Shown piece after piece: positions 23,480-35,229 of a stretch of DNA of 64,000 bases (position 1 is its first letter; every line of letters begins with the position of its first letter). Below the pieces are notes generated by a model that saw only the letters and a list, made by a program, of their open reading frames with translations, searched no databases and had not been told where the DNA came from. This DNA comes from Cycas panzhihuaensis (Eukaryota; Cycadophyta). The position numbers and the translations under genes are program-made. Where the stretch lies: positions 8,494,001-8,558,000 of the forward strand of contig CM041465.1 in the NCBI GenBank assembly GCA_023213395.1, in the 5' to 3' direction.

Positions 23480-24260
23480 GGCATATTGCACTTTTCTATG
23501 ATACCTTTTGCATATAATTATTTGATTTCCAATCCCACAAAAAGTACTAGGCTAGATGAATTGTCTCTAATTGCTAGATTTGCATCTAGGTTGATTATTT
23601 TTACCTTGGCCTTGAGACTATTTTTGTTGGAGTTGAGGAGCTTATTGACCATGAGGATGTTATCCTTGTTATCTACCTTTGCCTCTTCTATGGGAATTAG
23701 CACCTCTATAAGAGAATTGACCTTGATTTTTGGTATAAAAAATATCTTCTTCCACTTCAAAAGCAGCATCAACTGGATCTAATATAGTGGCAAAGTTAGT
23801 ATCAAAGGTCTTATCAAATTCGATGAATTTATCAATAAGAGCCTCAAAGTTTAGGGTCTTCAAGGTGCCACTAGATTGAAGACTTCCTAGTAGATTTTTG
23901 TAATCTAGGATATAGAGACATGACTGAATCAAGAAAGCCCATATAATGCATTGAGTCTTGAAATCTTTATCGATGGCTTGCTTAATTAGATGAAGGCAAT
24001 TGATTGTTTCACTTATGTATCTTTTATGTATATTTAATTTATTCATCATTAACACTAAGTGAACAAATTCTAAGTTTGATTTAGTGTCAAAGTTCTTCTT
24101 GAAAACTTCAAGAATGTTCCATGATGTACCATGTATAGATTCATCAATGAGATTATGTAGGGAATAATTAGTAACAAGAAGTATCCCTATACATATTTTA
24201 TCATGATCAAGTTACCATTAGCATTTGGCTACAACTTTAGTGGGAGCAGTTCCTATAGAA
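23480..24260 (-). pseudogene. C gag
   Basis: The open piece 23669-24055 (128 codons) matches D gag closely: NCLHLIKQAIDKDFKTQC, SSGTLKTLNFEALIDKFIEFDKTFDTNFAT and YTKNQGQFS. An Arg/Gly-rich tail follows. Toward 23500 lies the zinc knuckle region. Upstream of 24055 the gag N-terminus continues with frameshifts. Confidence 0.8.
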
Positions 24261-24567
24261 GTAGGTGTGGTAGCTATAACAGTAACAAATGGTATAAGTT
24301 ATAAGTGATCTTTTCAAAGACCTTCATACTTTATAATATTTCTAACACTAGTGAACCACATTCCCAATTTTCTTTCCCTTATGTAGTTTACATTTTGCTT
24401 AAACTATGAAGACAATATCTTTTAAGAAGGGAAGAAATAAGCAAGGGACTATAAAAGTGATGGCAATAAATGACCAATACAAATAGGAGATGTAATAAAG
24501 TAGTGTAAAAGAAGGAAGAAGAAGTGATAATGGTTGCTTAAAGATGAAGTGAGCAAGTTAGAGAAAA

Positions 24568-24695
24568 GTCACCAACACTTGTAACAAATATTAGCCTGAC
24601 ACAACAAGAATATGAGAAGCACTATGATGAAAATTGGTCACCAACACTTGTGGTAAATATTAACCTAATGTAATAGGAATATGAGAAGCACTATG
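24568..24695 (-). repeat. 69-bp tandem duplication in the C leader, and C breakpoint
   Basis: GTCACCAACACTTGT occurs at 24568 and 24637, each followed by a similar unit ending GAATATGAGAAGCACTATGA. D carries the same two-unit arrangement with the same 69-bp period, so it predates the split of the copies. Alignment with D ends at about 24695. Confidence 0.75.
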
Positions 24696-25740
24696 AACCA
24701 TTTTAATCCCTTCTTTCTCTTAATATCTACCCATCCTTATGCTTTATTCTATACTTTCCCTACTTTCTCTTTTTCCATTCCTATCCCTTTCTTTCTTCTT
24801 TCTTTTCTTTTAAGCAAAAAAAAAGATAAAAAAATGTGAAACTAAAAGGTAGGAGAAACTGACCCCAAAAAGGGAAATAGAAAGAAAGGCAAGGAGGGTA
24901 TACCTAGGCTAAGATAATAGTTGCAATATAGTTGTTCCTTACCACCTACCTTGGAAGCCCCTTATTTAATCGTAGAGTGATGGAGGTTATAACTTACCCA
25001 TCCTAAAGCATATAGGTAATAAAAAAGTAAAGGAAAGAGAGGCAAAAGAAAGAAACATATATAATATAAATACTAGCTCACCTCTTTTGGGATGAAGCTA
25101 ATTTCTAAGATTGTAGAAGATTTGGGAAGCAAGCTTCCCACCTTATCATGCAAGTTAGTGACTTTCAATAATAACCAAACCTATGATGCTACCATTGATA
25201 AAAGAAATGAGATGAAGATGGAGATATGAGGAATGAGAGGTGCCTTAGGATGGCACTAGTCTCCTCCAAGTATACGAGGTTTCTTAAGTTGTACTTAAGA
25301 AACCTCCACAAAATCTTGTAACTCAATTAATAGGGAGAGGATGGGGGCAAGAATATGTATGCATCTAAATCCTATTCCTCTATACCAAAAGAAAATACAT
25401 AAAATTAAGCAATCACTAATTTACCATAGTCCCAACAACATGCAACATGGTATGGATGTGAGACAAAAGGAAAGAGAAGATGCCTAGCACATTAAAAAAA
25501 AGGTATGGAGATTTCGCAAGTCTTTAGAGATAGTGGGAGAGATAATGACCTACCAAAAAAATATCCTCAAAGCTCCCTTGATTGTCTGGGTGAAGATCTC
25601 TTTAAGATGTTACCACACTTGGTAGCTAATGATCACTTAAAAGTTTATTGATTTTGAGTAAAAAAATTGGTACTATTTTAGTAGGATTATGAAAAAGTGA
25701 GAGTGTCTTCCTTCACCTTAAAAATGGAGGGATTTTATAG
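24696..25740. other. Unassigned stretch, possibly Tat leader or LTR
   Basis: No coding frame is credible. It begins pyrimidine-rich, has an A-rich patch near 24815, and contains a perfect hairpin at 25276-25306. It sits next to Tat box copy b, so it may be the outer part of a Tat terminal region. Confidence 0.35.
25276..25306. repeat. Perfect 13-bp inverted repeat
   Basis: GAGGTTTCTTAAG at 25276-25288 is followed by a 5-base loop and its exact complement at 25294-25306. All 13 pairs match, which is striking among heavily mutated sequence. No T-run follows and nothing suggests a terminator. Confidence 0.85.
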
Positions 25741-26480
25741 AAAATTCTAAGGCAAGGGAGTGGTGGTTTCATGCCCATAATGTGGGAAAAATACCACCCA
25801 AAACCAAGAGTCATGTCATGGTTTGGGACCTAGATTCTTTAAAAAAAGTCAAAAAATTAGTTATTTGAGGTGTATTCAGCCTCCCAAGACCGTGACAAGG
25901 TGACTTGGGGTTGACATGGCTTACTAACTAAATGTTTTAGCTTGTAGTCAAATGTTGTAATAGTCACACCATAAATTTATTTATAGCACCACAGATATAT
26001 CTGTTGTACTACAAGATACTTTGTAGTACCACTTTCTACACCATAAATCAACATGGTATAAAGGAAAACTTAGAAGAAACCACCCAAGCCTATTAAATAG
26101 CTAACTTGAACCCTAACTAATAATACCTTGGACTAAAGTTAATGGCTAGTATGTAGAAAGAAGGCAACATAAGGATAATCTAGTGGGAATGAGACATCAA
26201 AATAGAGGGAAATTAGTTATAGGAGGGTGGAGAGGATCTTTTTATAATCAACAGACCATGGGGAGACACCAAAGCCATGGACTAGAGTCTTGATCATCAT
26301 TGGCAAGAGTGGGGTAGATAAGCAAACCAAGCAAGCAGGCAAACATACATTCCCTATCTAACTATACATCGCAAAATTGTAGTAATACAACATCTATGAC
26401 ATATGGAAGAGATAGAGATACATACATATACTTACCTATACGTCTCTATGTCATTCTTGAAAGTCAAGAATCACTACTCC
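25740..26480 (+). repeat. Tat-associated repeat box, copy b
   Basis: It shares all landmarks of copies a and c, including CCATGGACTAGAGTC, and begins with the GGTTTCATG...CATGGTTT region also seen (inverted) at 33100. At 25960-26045 it carries imperfect repeats of a (G)TAGTACCA(C/T)AGATAT type. A minus-strand RNase H fragment lies to the right. Confidence 0.65.
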
Positions 26481-26799
26481 CTTAACAATAGAACCTCTTT
26501 GATCTGAAGCTTAGAAGATGGTGATCGCTTCCAACATAGATGATATGAGGTGAATCATAACAATAATCAAATGTATATATATAATGTAAGGTGATATCTA
26601 CCATAGTAGTATCTTATTAGTGAATAATTAGAGGGGGGAGTTGCCCCAAAGCCCCTTGAATACATGAGGCAGTGCCTCAAATATCTAAGGGGGAGAAGGA
26701 CTTAGTAAGTCTAGGCTTGATCACCATAGTTTTACCTTATTAGTGGCCAAGTTTTAGAGGTGAGACTAGGGGGATTGCCTTCCCATAAAAGTAAGCCAC

Positions 26800-27300
26800 A
26801 AGGGGTGGCCCATTAGGTTGAATGAGAGTTATCTACAAGTGGTAGATGATGCTCAAGAATGAAGTTCACTAAGCCATCCACTTTAGAGTTCAATGCATAG
26901 GGTATATGGTGAATATTAGCATAAGTAAACTAAGCTAAAAGGGACCTAGTCGATGTGGCTCGAGACGTAGTCTTAGGCAAAGGATCCAATAAACTTGAGT
27001 GAGCTGGGATACGATGACCTAGGAGTCACAATACAAGATGATGGAGCCATGGTGGAAGCGAAGTGCATTGATCAATGCTTCTATAATAATCATGTACTCA
27101 ACTTCACTATTATTAGCTTCCAATAAATAGATTCCAGATTACACCAAGGTATGCCTAAGGTGGTCTTAGATGATCCAAGTTATGATAGAAGGACCTAAAT
27201 TCCTACAAGTACCTTCATCAGTGTAGATGATCAATGCCATATGAAAAGGACTAATCATGACCTTAGATACAATATAAAAGGAGTAGGCTAAACGACAAGA
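26800..27300 (-). pseudogene. M2: Tat-lineage Gypsy RNase H fragment
   Basis: On the minus strand from about 27255 the frame reads ALIIYTDEG, then EANNSEVEYMIIIEALINALRF and ILYCDS-VIVSQL, and later a short stretch NSKVDGLVNFILEHHLP. This order (first Asp in YTDG, Glu in NNEAEYxALI, Asp in GDSQLVxxQ) is the plant-type RNase H of Tat-like Gypsy pol. Two TAG/TAA stops interrupt it. No integrase follows to the left, where box copy b lies, so this is a deletion remnant. Confidence 0.7.
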
Positions 27301-28320
27301 AAAGAGAGGGTCAAGTATTACCTAATAAGGGAAAAGTTGATATAGGTACTAAATCAAGAGTCAATATGTGAATATGATCCTAAGGAGTCTAAATATTAAT
27401 AGGTGATAAGATAGGTGACTCGAGGGCAAGAAGGCTCACCTAGGGAGCTAATAAAAAAGCCACTAATGCTACATAACTAGTGGCGACAAAAGGGGACTAG
27501 GTGCCAAAGGGATCATATGCCTAAAATAGGCATGATATGATTCCTTAAGGGGATATCTCAATAGTAAAGTTATAGAGGAAAGGGAATGGGAATCCAAAAG
27601 ATGCTTAGATAAAGGGGGGGCAACTCTCTCTCTTTCTCTATAGATTTCCTACGAATTTCAAATTTAGTTTTACTATTGGTACTAGGAAATCGAGAGAGAC
27701 TCCCTCTACCTTCACTTTTCCCTTACCTTCATGAGTTTGCTATGGGAGATTTGGCCATTGGATTGATGCATGGATGGAGACGTTATCACCATAGAAATAA
27801 GATGGCCTTAGTGCGTCTAGACCTGGTTAGTGGATCTACATAGATTTTGTGATTTTTCATATTATTTTCTAATAGGTATTTATGTAGGTAGGCAGTACCT
27901 AAATAGAGAAAAGGAGGCCAAATGTGGCTCATTTAGGGCCATATTTTAGGCTAGACTAGGGCATCTTAGAGCCCTATCCCTAGTGGGTCTATTGTTGGGC
28001 CTAAAAATTAAATTTTTATTATTTTTTATTAGTGAAAAAGTTTATTGCTATGTATCACAATGATATCAATAGTACCACAAATATCAAAGTAGTACCATAG
28101 ATAACTCTAAAAATATTTTACAGTACTATAGATAAAGATATAGTACCATAATAGTATTTATAGTATTACAAAAATATTTGTAGTAGTACAAAAATATTTG
28201 TGGTACAAATAATACATAACACAAAATAAAAAATTTTATATAAAAAATATTTTATTATATTGATTTTATCTCATTTATTGATAAGAAGAATGGTTAATTT
28301 TATATGTGATATAGGCTATT
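27301..28320. other. Tat 3' region beside the extra ORF (M1 side)
   Basis: Two parts match the inverted region 62480-63010 of F: the TTCCCTTACCTTCATGAG area (27710-27790) and the GGGCC(C/A)TA...GGGCCTAAAAATTAAA area (27940-28030). At 28050-28230 lies a cluster of degenerate GTACCA/TAGTATTAC repeats. No coding frame is seen. Confidence 0.5.
28040..28235. repeat. Degenerate GTACCA(C/T)A(A/G)ATA repeat cluster
   Basis: About eight imperfect units of roughly 18-26 bp read as AGTACCACAAATATC, AGTACCATAGATAAC, AGTACTATAGATAAA, AGTACCATAATAG, AGTATTACAAAAATATTTG and similar. Comparable clusters lie near 25960-26045, 32860-32930 and 62520-62660, and a trace near 1315-1345, always in Tat-associated terminal sequence. 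Confidence 0.7.
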
Positions 28321-30002
28321 ATGGCAGCTGATAACCATGAAAACATAGGTACTCCTCTATTTAGCTTAGTAGACTTGATGATTGTGCACAACAAGGAGGT
28401 GTTACAATGGTGTAGGCTACTCAAGATAGTCACACCATGACAATATGTGTCAAACTAAGCATACTAGGTACTATTGATTAACATCGTGTCCCATTGGGAC
28501 TGGAGGAGGTAGGTATATCATCTACCTATGGTAGGAGACTTGACCATTACTACAAGTGATATCAAGTAAATATTGGGGCTATTAGCTAGGGGGATTCCTC
28601 TTGAGTTAGGAGTATTACACAACATTGAGGAGGCCCATCAAGCAGTGTCTAGGTTCTTTTGTGGACAAGGGCACTAGGATATATGTGATAGGAAGGTATG
28701 AAAGATTATTATGGCAGGAATTCCTCATCTAAGGAAGTTGATTACCTTCACAATTCTATTTTGGATATCCCAAAGGTAGAACTACTATGAAATGCCCAAA
28801 GGGTGGATGGATTCCATATGCATGTGTAAGGTGGAAGAGAGGCTAGATTAGATAGTGCTTATGACTATCAATATAAGGGCATAACTAGATCATATTAGAG
28901 CCACTGAATGAAGAGGATTCTCCTACTACTCATTCTTATAGTGCTAGTGTTTTGATCACTTTTAGGAAATAGGACTGATCATGGGACCATAACCAATAAC
29001 ATCAAGTGGGCCACTGATCCATCAATGGGCATCATATTTTTGTAGCTTAAGGGAGCCTAAGCAAGTCTACCAGTCCATAAATATGACTTCCTTAGAGCTA
29101 CTCATCCTGGATGACTATATGAGGCACCCTTATAGGGGCATCCACTAGGACAATGATTAGGAAATGGATGCAAGCATAACAAGGGAGGTTGCAGAGGTTA
29201 GAGGTAAGGAGAGTAAGGATGAGGAGGCTACTAGAGGGGATGAGGAGGTAGTTGGAGAGGAGGTACATGGTGAAAGTCCCGAGGAGGGCATGGGAGGAGG
29301 GCTAAAGGTTGTAGTAGCATTAAAGGAGACTCCATATAGAGGTACCCCTTTTTTACCATTTAATCCATTCCATTGATAACTCCTTTGATTTCCTTGATCA
29401 TATATATTAGTTGTTAATATATGGATCTATTATTTAACATGAGATGACAACACTACTAAGCTTATTAATAGGGTTATAGATGATCTATTCCCAATGATAT
29501 ATGTGGAGGGCTAACCTCCTATAGTAGATAGTGGGGAGCTAGTATTAACACACCCCTATATAATAGGTTTTGCTCCTATGCTCTAGGTTTAAGAGGTGTA
29601 GGTTGCTGAAGTCCATGAGCTGTGTAGGTTGTAGAAGTCCATGAGTTATGAATAGAGTGGGATCACATCCAAGTTGGGAGGGATTAGTTATTAGATAAGA
29701 GGGGTCACTTTTAGGTAGATCATGACTAGCTAGCAATGGAAAAGACTAAGTTACAGGCTCAAATGAGGGAGCTAGACACATACACAGTAGAGGTAGTACC
29801 ACCCATGGCAATAACACCTTTGTAGATGGATCTAGGTGTTGAGGTGTAGATAGTGGTCCTAAGGATGCACCTCTAGGACATACAGGGATGGCTTGTAGAG
29901 GTCTAGAGGGAGCAAGATCAATTCTAATCAAGATATGATTAGCTAGTGGATCAAATGGTAGTCTGATCCTCTAGGACACATGCAATAACTCCATCTCGAT
30001 AG
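28321..30002 (+). pseudogene. Extra ORF of the Tat family (antisense to M1 pol), possibly plant-mobile-domain-like
   Basis: The ATG at 28321 gives MAADNHENIG; the F copy on the other strand starts MAVDNCKNIR, so the start is conserved. A motif VYHLPMVGDLTITTSDI followed by ILGLLARGIPLE resembles the FHLPxGExTITLxDV...LGL signature of plant mobile domain proteins, which occur in DNA transposons and some host genes. Then comes RKLITFTILFWIS, shared with the other copy. A Glu-rich acidic tail (29164-29375) and a MEKTKLQAQMRELD stretch, probably coiled coil, follow. About 560 codons in all, broken by TAG/TAA stops. It lies between the M1 integrase (minus) and the terminal repeats. Extra ORFs between pol and the 3' LTR, often antisense, are known in the Tat lineage; the domain assignment is tentative. 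Confidence 0.6.
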
Positions 30003-31063
30003 TGACTGAGAGATAAGATATATTCATAGGATGAGAGAAGTAAGGCCAAGCCATCTCAGTAGCTGAGGAGGAGCTTGGGAAGGACTTAGACCCCACCCAA
30101 GAGGAGGAGAGATCAACCAAGGAAGGAGACCCTTTGAGAGCATGGGGAGAGATGATTATATTTTGTATTTTACCAAGGAAAGTTAGGCCTCTAGGGGTAA
30201 AAAGTATGTATATATAATTGTACACCCCTGTAAGGATCCCCACTTCCTCATACTACATTATGCTAATGATCTATATTATACTCTATTTTACATATGTATA
30301 TACATACATACAAGGACTAATTGGTACCTCATTATCCTCTTTATGACTTTTGCATATTTATTATGTGGATACATTGGTATATGTTCTATAATTTCTATAT
30401 GTATATGTACTTATACTTCTGTCTCTATTTGACTTATCATCTGACATTGTGTATGGCATCATAGCTTATGCACTAAGCACATATACAAAATTCCTATGAA
30501 AATGATGTTACATGACTAGCTTCCAATTTATAGTCACAGAAGACTTCCAAGACCCCATGGGGAATGGCCATGGGAGAGAAAAGAGGCTCACCACAGAGCA
30601 CAAAGTGCTATCATGGGTGCAAAAGAAAGTCATAGCATATGGGTAGGAAAGCATAAAAAATAAATAACATTAAAAAGAAAAAAAATTGTAGATAGTATTT
30701 ACATGCCATAGTTTATACTTATGGTAGAGTAAAATGCCCATATGGGGTAGGATCTGGTCAATGACCCAAGATCATGGTAAAGTAGTAGGCACAACATGGT
30801 GAAGGCTCCTCTTGTAGGGATGACCAATCCCACAAATGAAAGTAGTTTAAGCTTATTTTGGACCATAAGTGCCCTCATAGGGTGACGTGCTTGCCTTTGA
30901 AAAAGGATGGGGGATGGGATAGGCACACCATAATGCTATGCCCTCAATAGGGGTATTTACCACCATGAACAAAAGGTAATTTAGGCTTATTTTAGAGCAA
31001 GTTGGTAGTTTAGGCTTGTACCAGAGCACAAGTAGGGTGCCCCTATATTGAAGAGGTGAGAAG
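30003..31063 (-). other. M1 spacer between integrase end and antisense ORF
   Basis: No gene is seen. Several pieces resemble the corresponding F spacer, for example CACCCCTGTAAGGATCC at 30224 against the complement of 60570-60590. Tandem-looking pieces near 30720-31020 repeat a GTAGTTTAGGCTT-like phrase about 180 bp apart. Confidence 0.5.
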
Positions 31064-32240
31064 TTAGCTATAGAACCTCTTTAGGAATTGTCCATTGATG
31101 GCCTTATCAAACTTGAGGCCTTTTAATGTAGCAATCTAGTATGTGCTATTATTAAGAGTCTCAATGACTACAAAGAGACCCACCCATTTTGGTCTAAATT
31201 TTGAAAGGCATTCATAAGGATATTCAAGTTTAAGGACTTAGTCCCCAGGGACTAACATATACAGTTGAAGGTACTTATCATGCACCATTTAGGCTTTAGC
31301 CTTGGATGTAAGATTTACTTGATAAGCATTAAGGAAATTTTCATCCAATGCTTTGAGATCAAGGAGGTGGGCTTAGTGCTACAATTTCTCATCTATAGAC
31401 CTTTTAGGAGAAATCCTCAAAGAGGGGATTTTACCCTCAAGGGGGAGAACTCCTTCTAACCCATAGACCAAAGAAAATAATGTCATTCTTGTAGCTATGT
31501 AAATAGAAGCTCAGTAGGCCTACAAGGCTAAGTGAAGCTAAAGGTTCCAATCCCATTAGGATTGGGTGATGGTCTTTTTAAGGATGTTGATTAAGGCTTT
31601 ATTAAAATCCTTGAACTAGCCATTGGCTTGGGGATAATATAGGGATGAAATCATATGAGAGATTTTAAATCACTTGCAAAGATCATCCATTTCATTATTA
31701 TAAAAGGAGGTCATGTTATCCATGATAAGGACATTAAGGACTTTGAAGTGATAAATGATATGCTAAAAGATGAAAGTGGCAATCAATTTGCCCATTATTA
31801 AGGATAAGGGAATAGCCTTGGCACATTTGGTAAAATATTTCATTGTTATTAGGATAAATTTATGTTGGGCTGAGGAAGGGGGGTTATGGCCCTAATAAGA
31901 TCAAGGCCCCATTGGGAGAAAGGCCATGGCGACATAATAGCATCTATCACTTTAGATGGTTGGTGTATAACATTGGTATGTTCTTAACATTTATGATAAT
32001 ATTGAGCATACATATGGGCATCTTGAAATGGAATTATTCAATAGAAGCCTATACATAATATCCTTTGGGCTATGGATTGGCATCCAAAATGGCCTCTGCA
32101 AATGCCATCATGGCATTCATAGAGGATCTGGTCAGTATCTTCTAGGTTGATACAATAAAGGAGAATGCCATTGAATAATCTCTTATATAATACATCCTCT
32201 ATTAAGAAGTATTGCTCGACCAATGCCCTCACTCATAGCC
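31064..32240 (-). pseudogene. M1: Tat-lineage Gypsy integrase
   Basis: From the right, the H2C2 zinc-binding part is open at 32038-32232: ECHDGICRGHFGCQS with the family's YWxxM-like continuation. The core follows with a YFTKCAKAIPLS stretch and, near 31715, MDNMTSFYNNEMDDLCK and SSLYYPQANG. The third catalytic Glu, expected just after NGQ, is changed because the frame reads NG-stop-FKDFNK. The C-terminus reads FSLVYGLEGVLPL and ends KRFYS with TAA at 31064-31066. No RT or RNase H lies directly upstream; box copy c is there instead, so most of pol is deleted. Confidence 0.8.
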
Positions 32241-32459
32241 TAACTTTCCCACTAGCATCTGTTGGATATTCTTATTATGTTAGGTAATCAATAATATCAC
32301 CATACCATTGGCTAATGGATGGGCATTAGTTTATTGAAGATCTAAAATTGGTTCATCAAGTAAGGAGTCATCAACCAAGATGCTAGTTACATTAGGGATT
32401 AGTGCATCCACCAATTGGTTAGTGTTTCTTAGCTACTAGGAATAGATCAGGAGACAACA

Positions 32460-33190
32460 ATGTCTAGGTAAGTAAAGGTATGTATCTCCTCCCTACCTAT
32501 AGCTTTATAGTTATATCATTGAGATTAAGATGATGATTGGTATATGTTTGATACTGGCTTGGCTTGTTTGTTTCCCTTCTTATGCTAATGATAATTAGGA
32601 CTCTAGTCCAATGGCCTTAGAGGCCCCCTTAATAGCCTAACGATTAGCAAGGAGACCCTTCCAATCCCCTACAACCTTATTCCCATTAGATTTTGACCCA
32701 TTACTACCTATTTTACTTCATTATTTTTCCCTAACTATATACAATTAGTTATTTAGAAATCTTAGGGTTAGCTTATAAGGGTCTGAAGTGGAAATATATA
32801 ACTTCATAGTCAAATTTTGGTTCATTGTTATAATCTCACTCTATTTCTTATATATACCATAAAGTATTTTTGGTACCATAGACATATTTACGGTATTATG
32901 AATAACTTTGAGATGCGACTATTACAATAGTCACTCATGGCCAATAATGTTTAATTTTTGTTATTAATGCTCCCCTGACAAATTTAGCATGTTGTGGTAG
33001 GCATAGGTGGGTGTAAAACAGTCCAAGGAAGCTTGCTAATTAATCAAATTACCACTTTTGTTTGAATTAGAGTGGAAATTTTCAAATGAAACCATGTTAA
33101 TTCATGGTTTTTAGGGGGTAGTTCCATACATGAAACCACTAACTTGGTGTCTAAAATCTTAATTTAAAAGACTTTTAGTTTTGAGGAAGG
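32460..33190 (-). repeat. Tat-associated repeat box, copy c
   Basis: The complement matches copies a and b in order: GACTATTGTAATAGTC, imperfect GGTACCA repeats (32860-32930), a GGTATATATAAGAAATAG stretch, TTGGACTAGAGTCCT and GGAGATACATACC. Here it lies on the same strand as the M1 integrase and upstream of it, as expected if the box is a 5' terminal region. Confidence 0.6.
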
Positions 33191-34012
33191 GCTTATTTTC
33201 TCTTCTCTTTTTTCTCTTTTCTAGTTCTCTTGGCTTCTCAATAAACTCACTCTTCCAAGAGTTAGAATTGATACTCTTCTACTAATTGAGTCAAAAAATT
33301 ACAAGCATTCTCATGTTGGATGGGTATGATCTAAGGATTTTCTTGATTGTATTTAGTGGGAACATTTATTTTTGGCTTAGATCTTGGCTACTCAACTCTG
33401 TCTCTTGATTCTCAAGCTCTAATATTATAGATCACAGCCACATTTAGCTTTATTCTCTTGAGACATTGAGGAAATTTTCTTGGTTGAGTTAGAAATACTA
33501 CATAATTGCTATCATTTTATTAGAGGAGGAATTAGAGAAACACACTTATAACTATAAGAAGTTTGAGGAGGGGCATAGGTGCAACCATCAACTCTTATAC
33601 CCTCTCACTCTTGGGTAATCCTCTTCTAACTATACCTTGCTAAATCTCCTTGGTGCATGCACCTCCCACTCTAATATCGGCCATGCTGCTATATGGTACT
33701 ATGATTACATACTATTAACCACTTGGAATCCCTCTTAATGCTGTGATTTACCTCCTTTTATTGGTTATTTTACCTAGTTGTAGGTATTGGAAGGTTTACC
33801 TTGGCTTCACCAAGGGAAACATCTTTATTGAGGAGGCTAGTACCATCTTGAGGCATCTCGCATCCCTTTTTCTTATCTCTTACATTCTTATTATACATTG
33901 ATTTCCTTGGAAAGAATACTAAGGGTTGCATGTGGTGCTTGTACTCTCTTTAGTTAAATGTAGAAGGTAGCTTGTAAGATACATATATACATATGTACAT
34001 ACATACATATAT

Positions 34013-34053
<41 letters not shown>

Positions 34054-35229
34054 GATATTACAAATATTTTTTCTTGGATAGTTTCCCAATATGCATATAA
34101 GGTGGAGAGCACACCCCTCCAAAATAGCTTGAAGGACATAAAGGTGAATCACATCCCTCAAGGTAAGCTCTATTTGCATTTTACCATGTACTTTGGTTTC
34201 TTTGCTTCTCCTTTGTTTACATATTACTTTTAGTTAAGCTTGGAGTAGGTAAGTGGATCCCTTTCCATCCTACACCTTTTTGACTACAAAGGAACCTTTA
34301 AGTTAGGTGAAGGGATATTAAGGAGAACCAAAGGAAAGGAACATCTCCAAATGCCACAAACTAGGTATTCAATTTTGAAACCCTATTTTCTTTATAGTAA
34401 TTCCATTTATTGTCAATACCATACTTCCCATTGTATATAAAACTTCTCCCTCCCCCCCCCCCACCCTCTTCTTTTGGTTTTGTTTCCATTGGTTACACAA
34501 TTATTAAAAGAAAGGGAGTAAAAGTTTTTAGGGGACATCTTTTATTGTATGTAAGAGAAAGGAATAATTTCAAAGGAAAAGTTATTCTTTTTCCCTCTTA
34601 TTTACTCTTTTCATAAAATGGCATATTTTGGAATATTTGGGATTGCATGTAGTGAAGGGCATCTACTCTCTATTTTCCTTGTTCTACCTCTTATAATGCA
34701 CTAGTATCTCTTTTCTTAATTAGTATAAAAGCTCCATAACTCTTTTGGGATATGAGAGGAAAGAAAAAGTAATGAGAGTGAGGATTAATGTCTTTTGCAT
34801 GTTATTTGCTTATTGCATTCCCTAGACATTCCTTTCCATTGCAACATGCACACAAACAAAACTACATTAATAAGAAATCCTAAGGGAAGCTCACCATCAT
34901 TTCACATATCTCAAGATTAAACAAAAAATAAAATAAAATAAAATAATTTAAACCTCCACTTCTTTTTTCACTTACTATCATACTATCTCCTATGAGGGAA
35001 CTCTTACCCTTTTCTCCAAAAGAGGATATGATAAGCACTCACTTAGGTAAGTCAGTAATTTGAGAGGGTTATGCCATCCACAACTCATAAATCTATATAT
35101 CAACTATACCTATATATCAACTAAATCTACATATCAATCACATCTACCTACTAACCAGATTTAAAACCCTATATGCAAAGAAGGGAACACATGCTATGTG
35201 GGTCTCAAATCTATGCCCAAGTGATGCAT
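33191..35229. other. Presumed 5' region of F, no gene seen
   Basis: The stretch is pyrimidine-rich on the plus strand and holds simple repeats but no credible coding frame. F's gag begins near its right end, so it should contain F's 5' LTR and leader. I could not align it with the F 3' region near 63-64 kb and could not place LTR edges or a primer site. Confidence 0.4.
33979..34056. repeat. Microsatellite: (ACAT)n and (AC)n
   Basis: A run of ACATAC/ATAT units leads into about 15 uninterrupted AC dinucleotides (around 34015-34045) and then ATATATAT. Its purity contrasts with the mutated surroundings, as expected for a site that slips in replication. Confidence 0.95.

Larger units (their letters stand above)
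19202..24695 (-). mobile_element. Element C: truncated minus-strand Copia, same family as D
   Basis: C begins with a 3' LTR (19202-19497) homologous to the LTRs of D and carries RNase H, RT, integrase, protease and gag in minus-strand Copia order, all aligning with D. Similarity with D runs through a 69-bp tandem duplication in the leader (D 48181-48315) and stops at about 24695. The rest of the leader, primer site and 5' LTR are missing. It lies directly against the interrupted RNase H tail of A. Confidence 0.85.

Noticed and set aside
28040-28235. Possible CRISPR-like or regular satellite array
   Set aside because: Units vary in length and sequence, without constant spacers, and the context is plant retrotransposon DNA.
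29545-30243. Three minus-strand frames of 61-90 codons
   Set aside because: They lie opposite the coiled-coil and end of the Tat extra ORF, show no family signature and have no counterpart in the second copy.
33919-34179. Frames rich in Cys-Val and Tyr-Val repeats
   Set aside because: They are translations of the AC/ACAT microsatellite.
34440-34470. C-rich tract as the polypurine tract of a minus-strand element
   Set aside because: The C-run resembles the complement of a G-rich tract, but no LTR edge adjoins it; it is better explained as a simple repeat.
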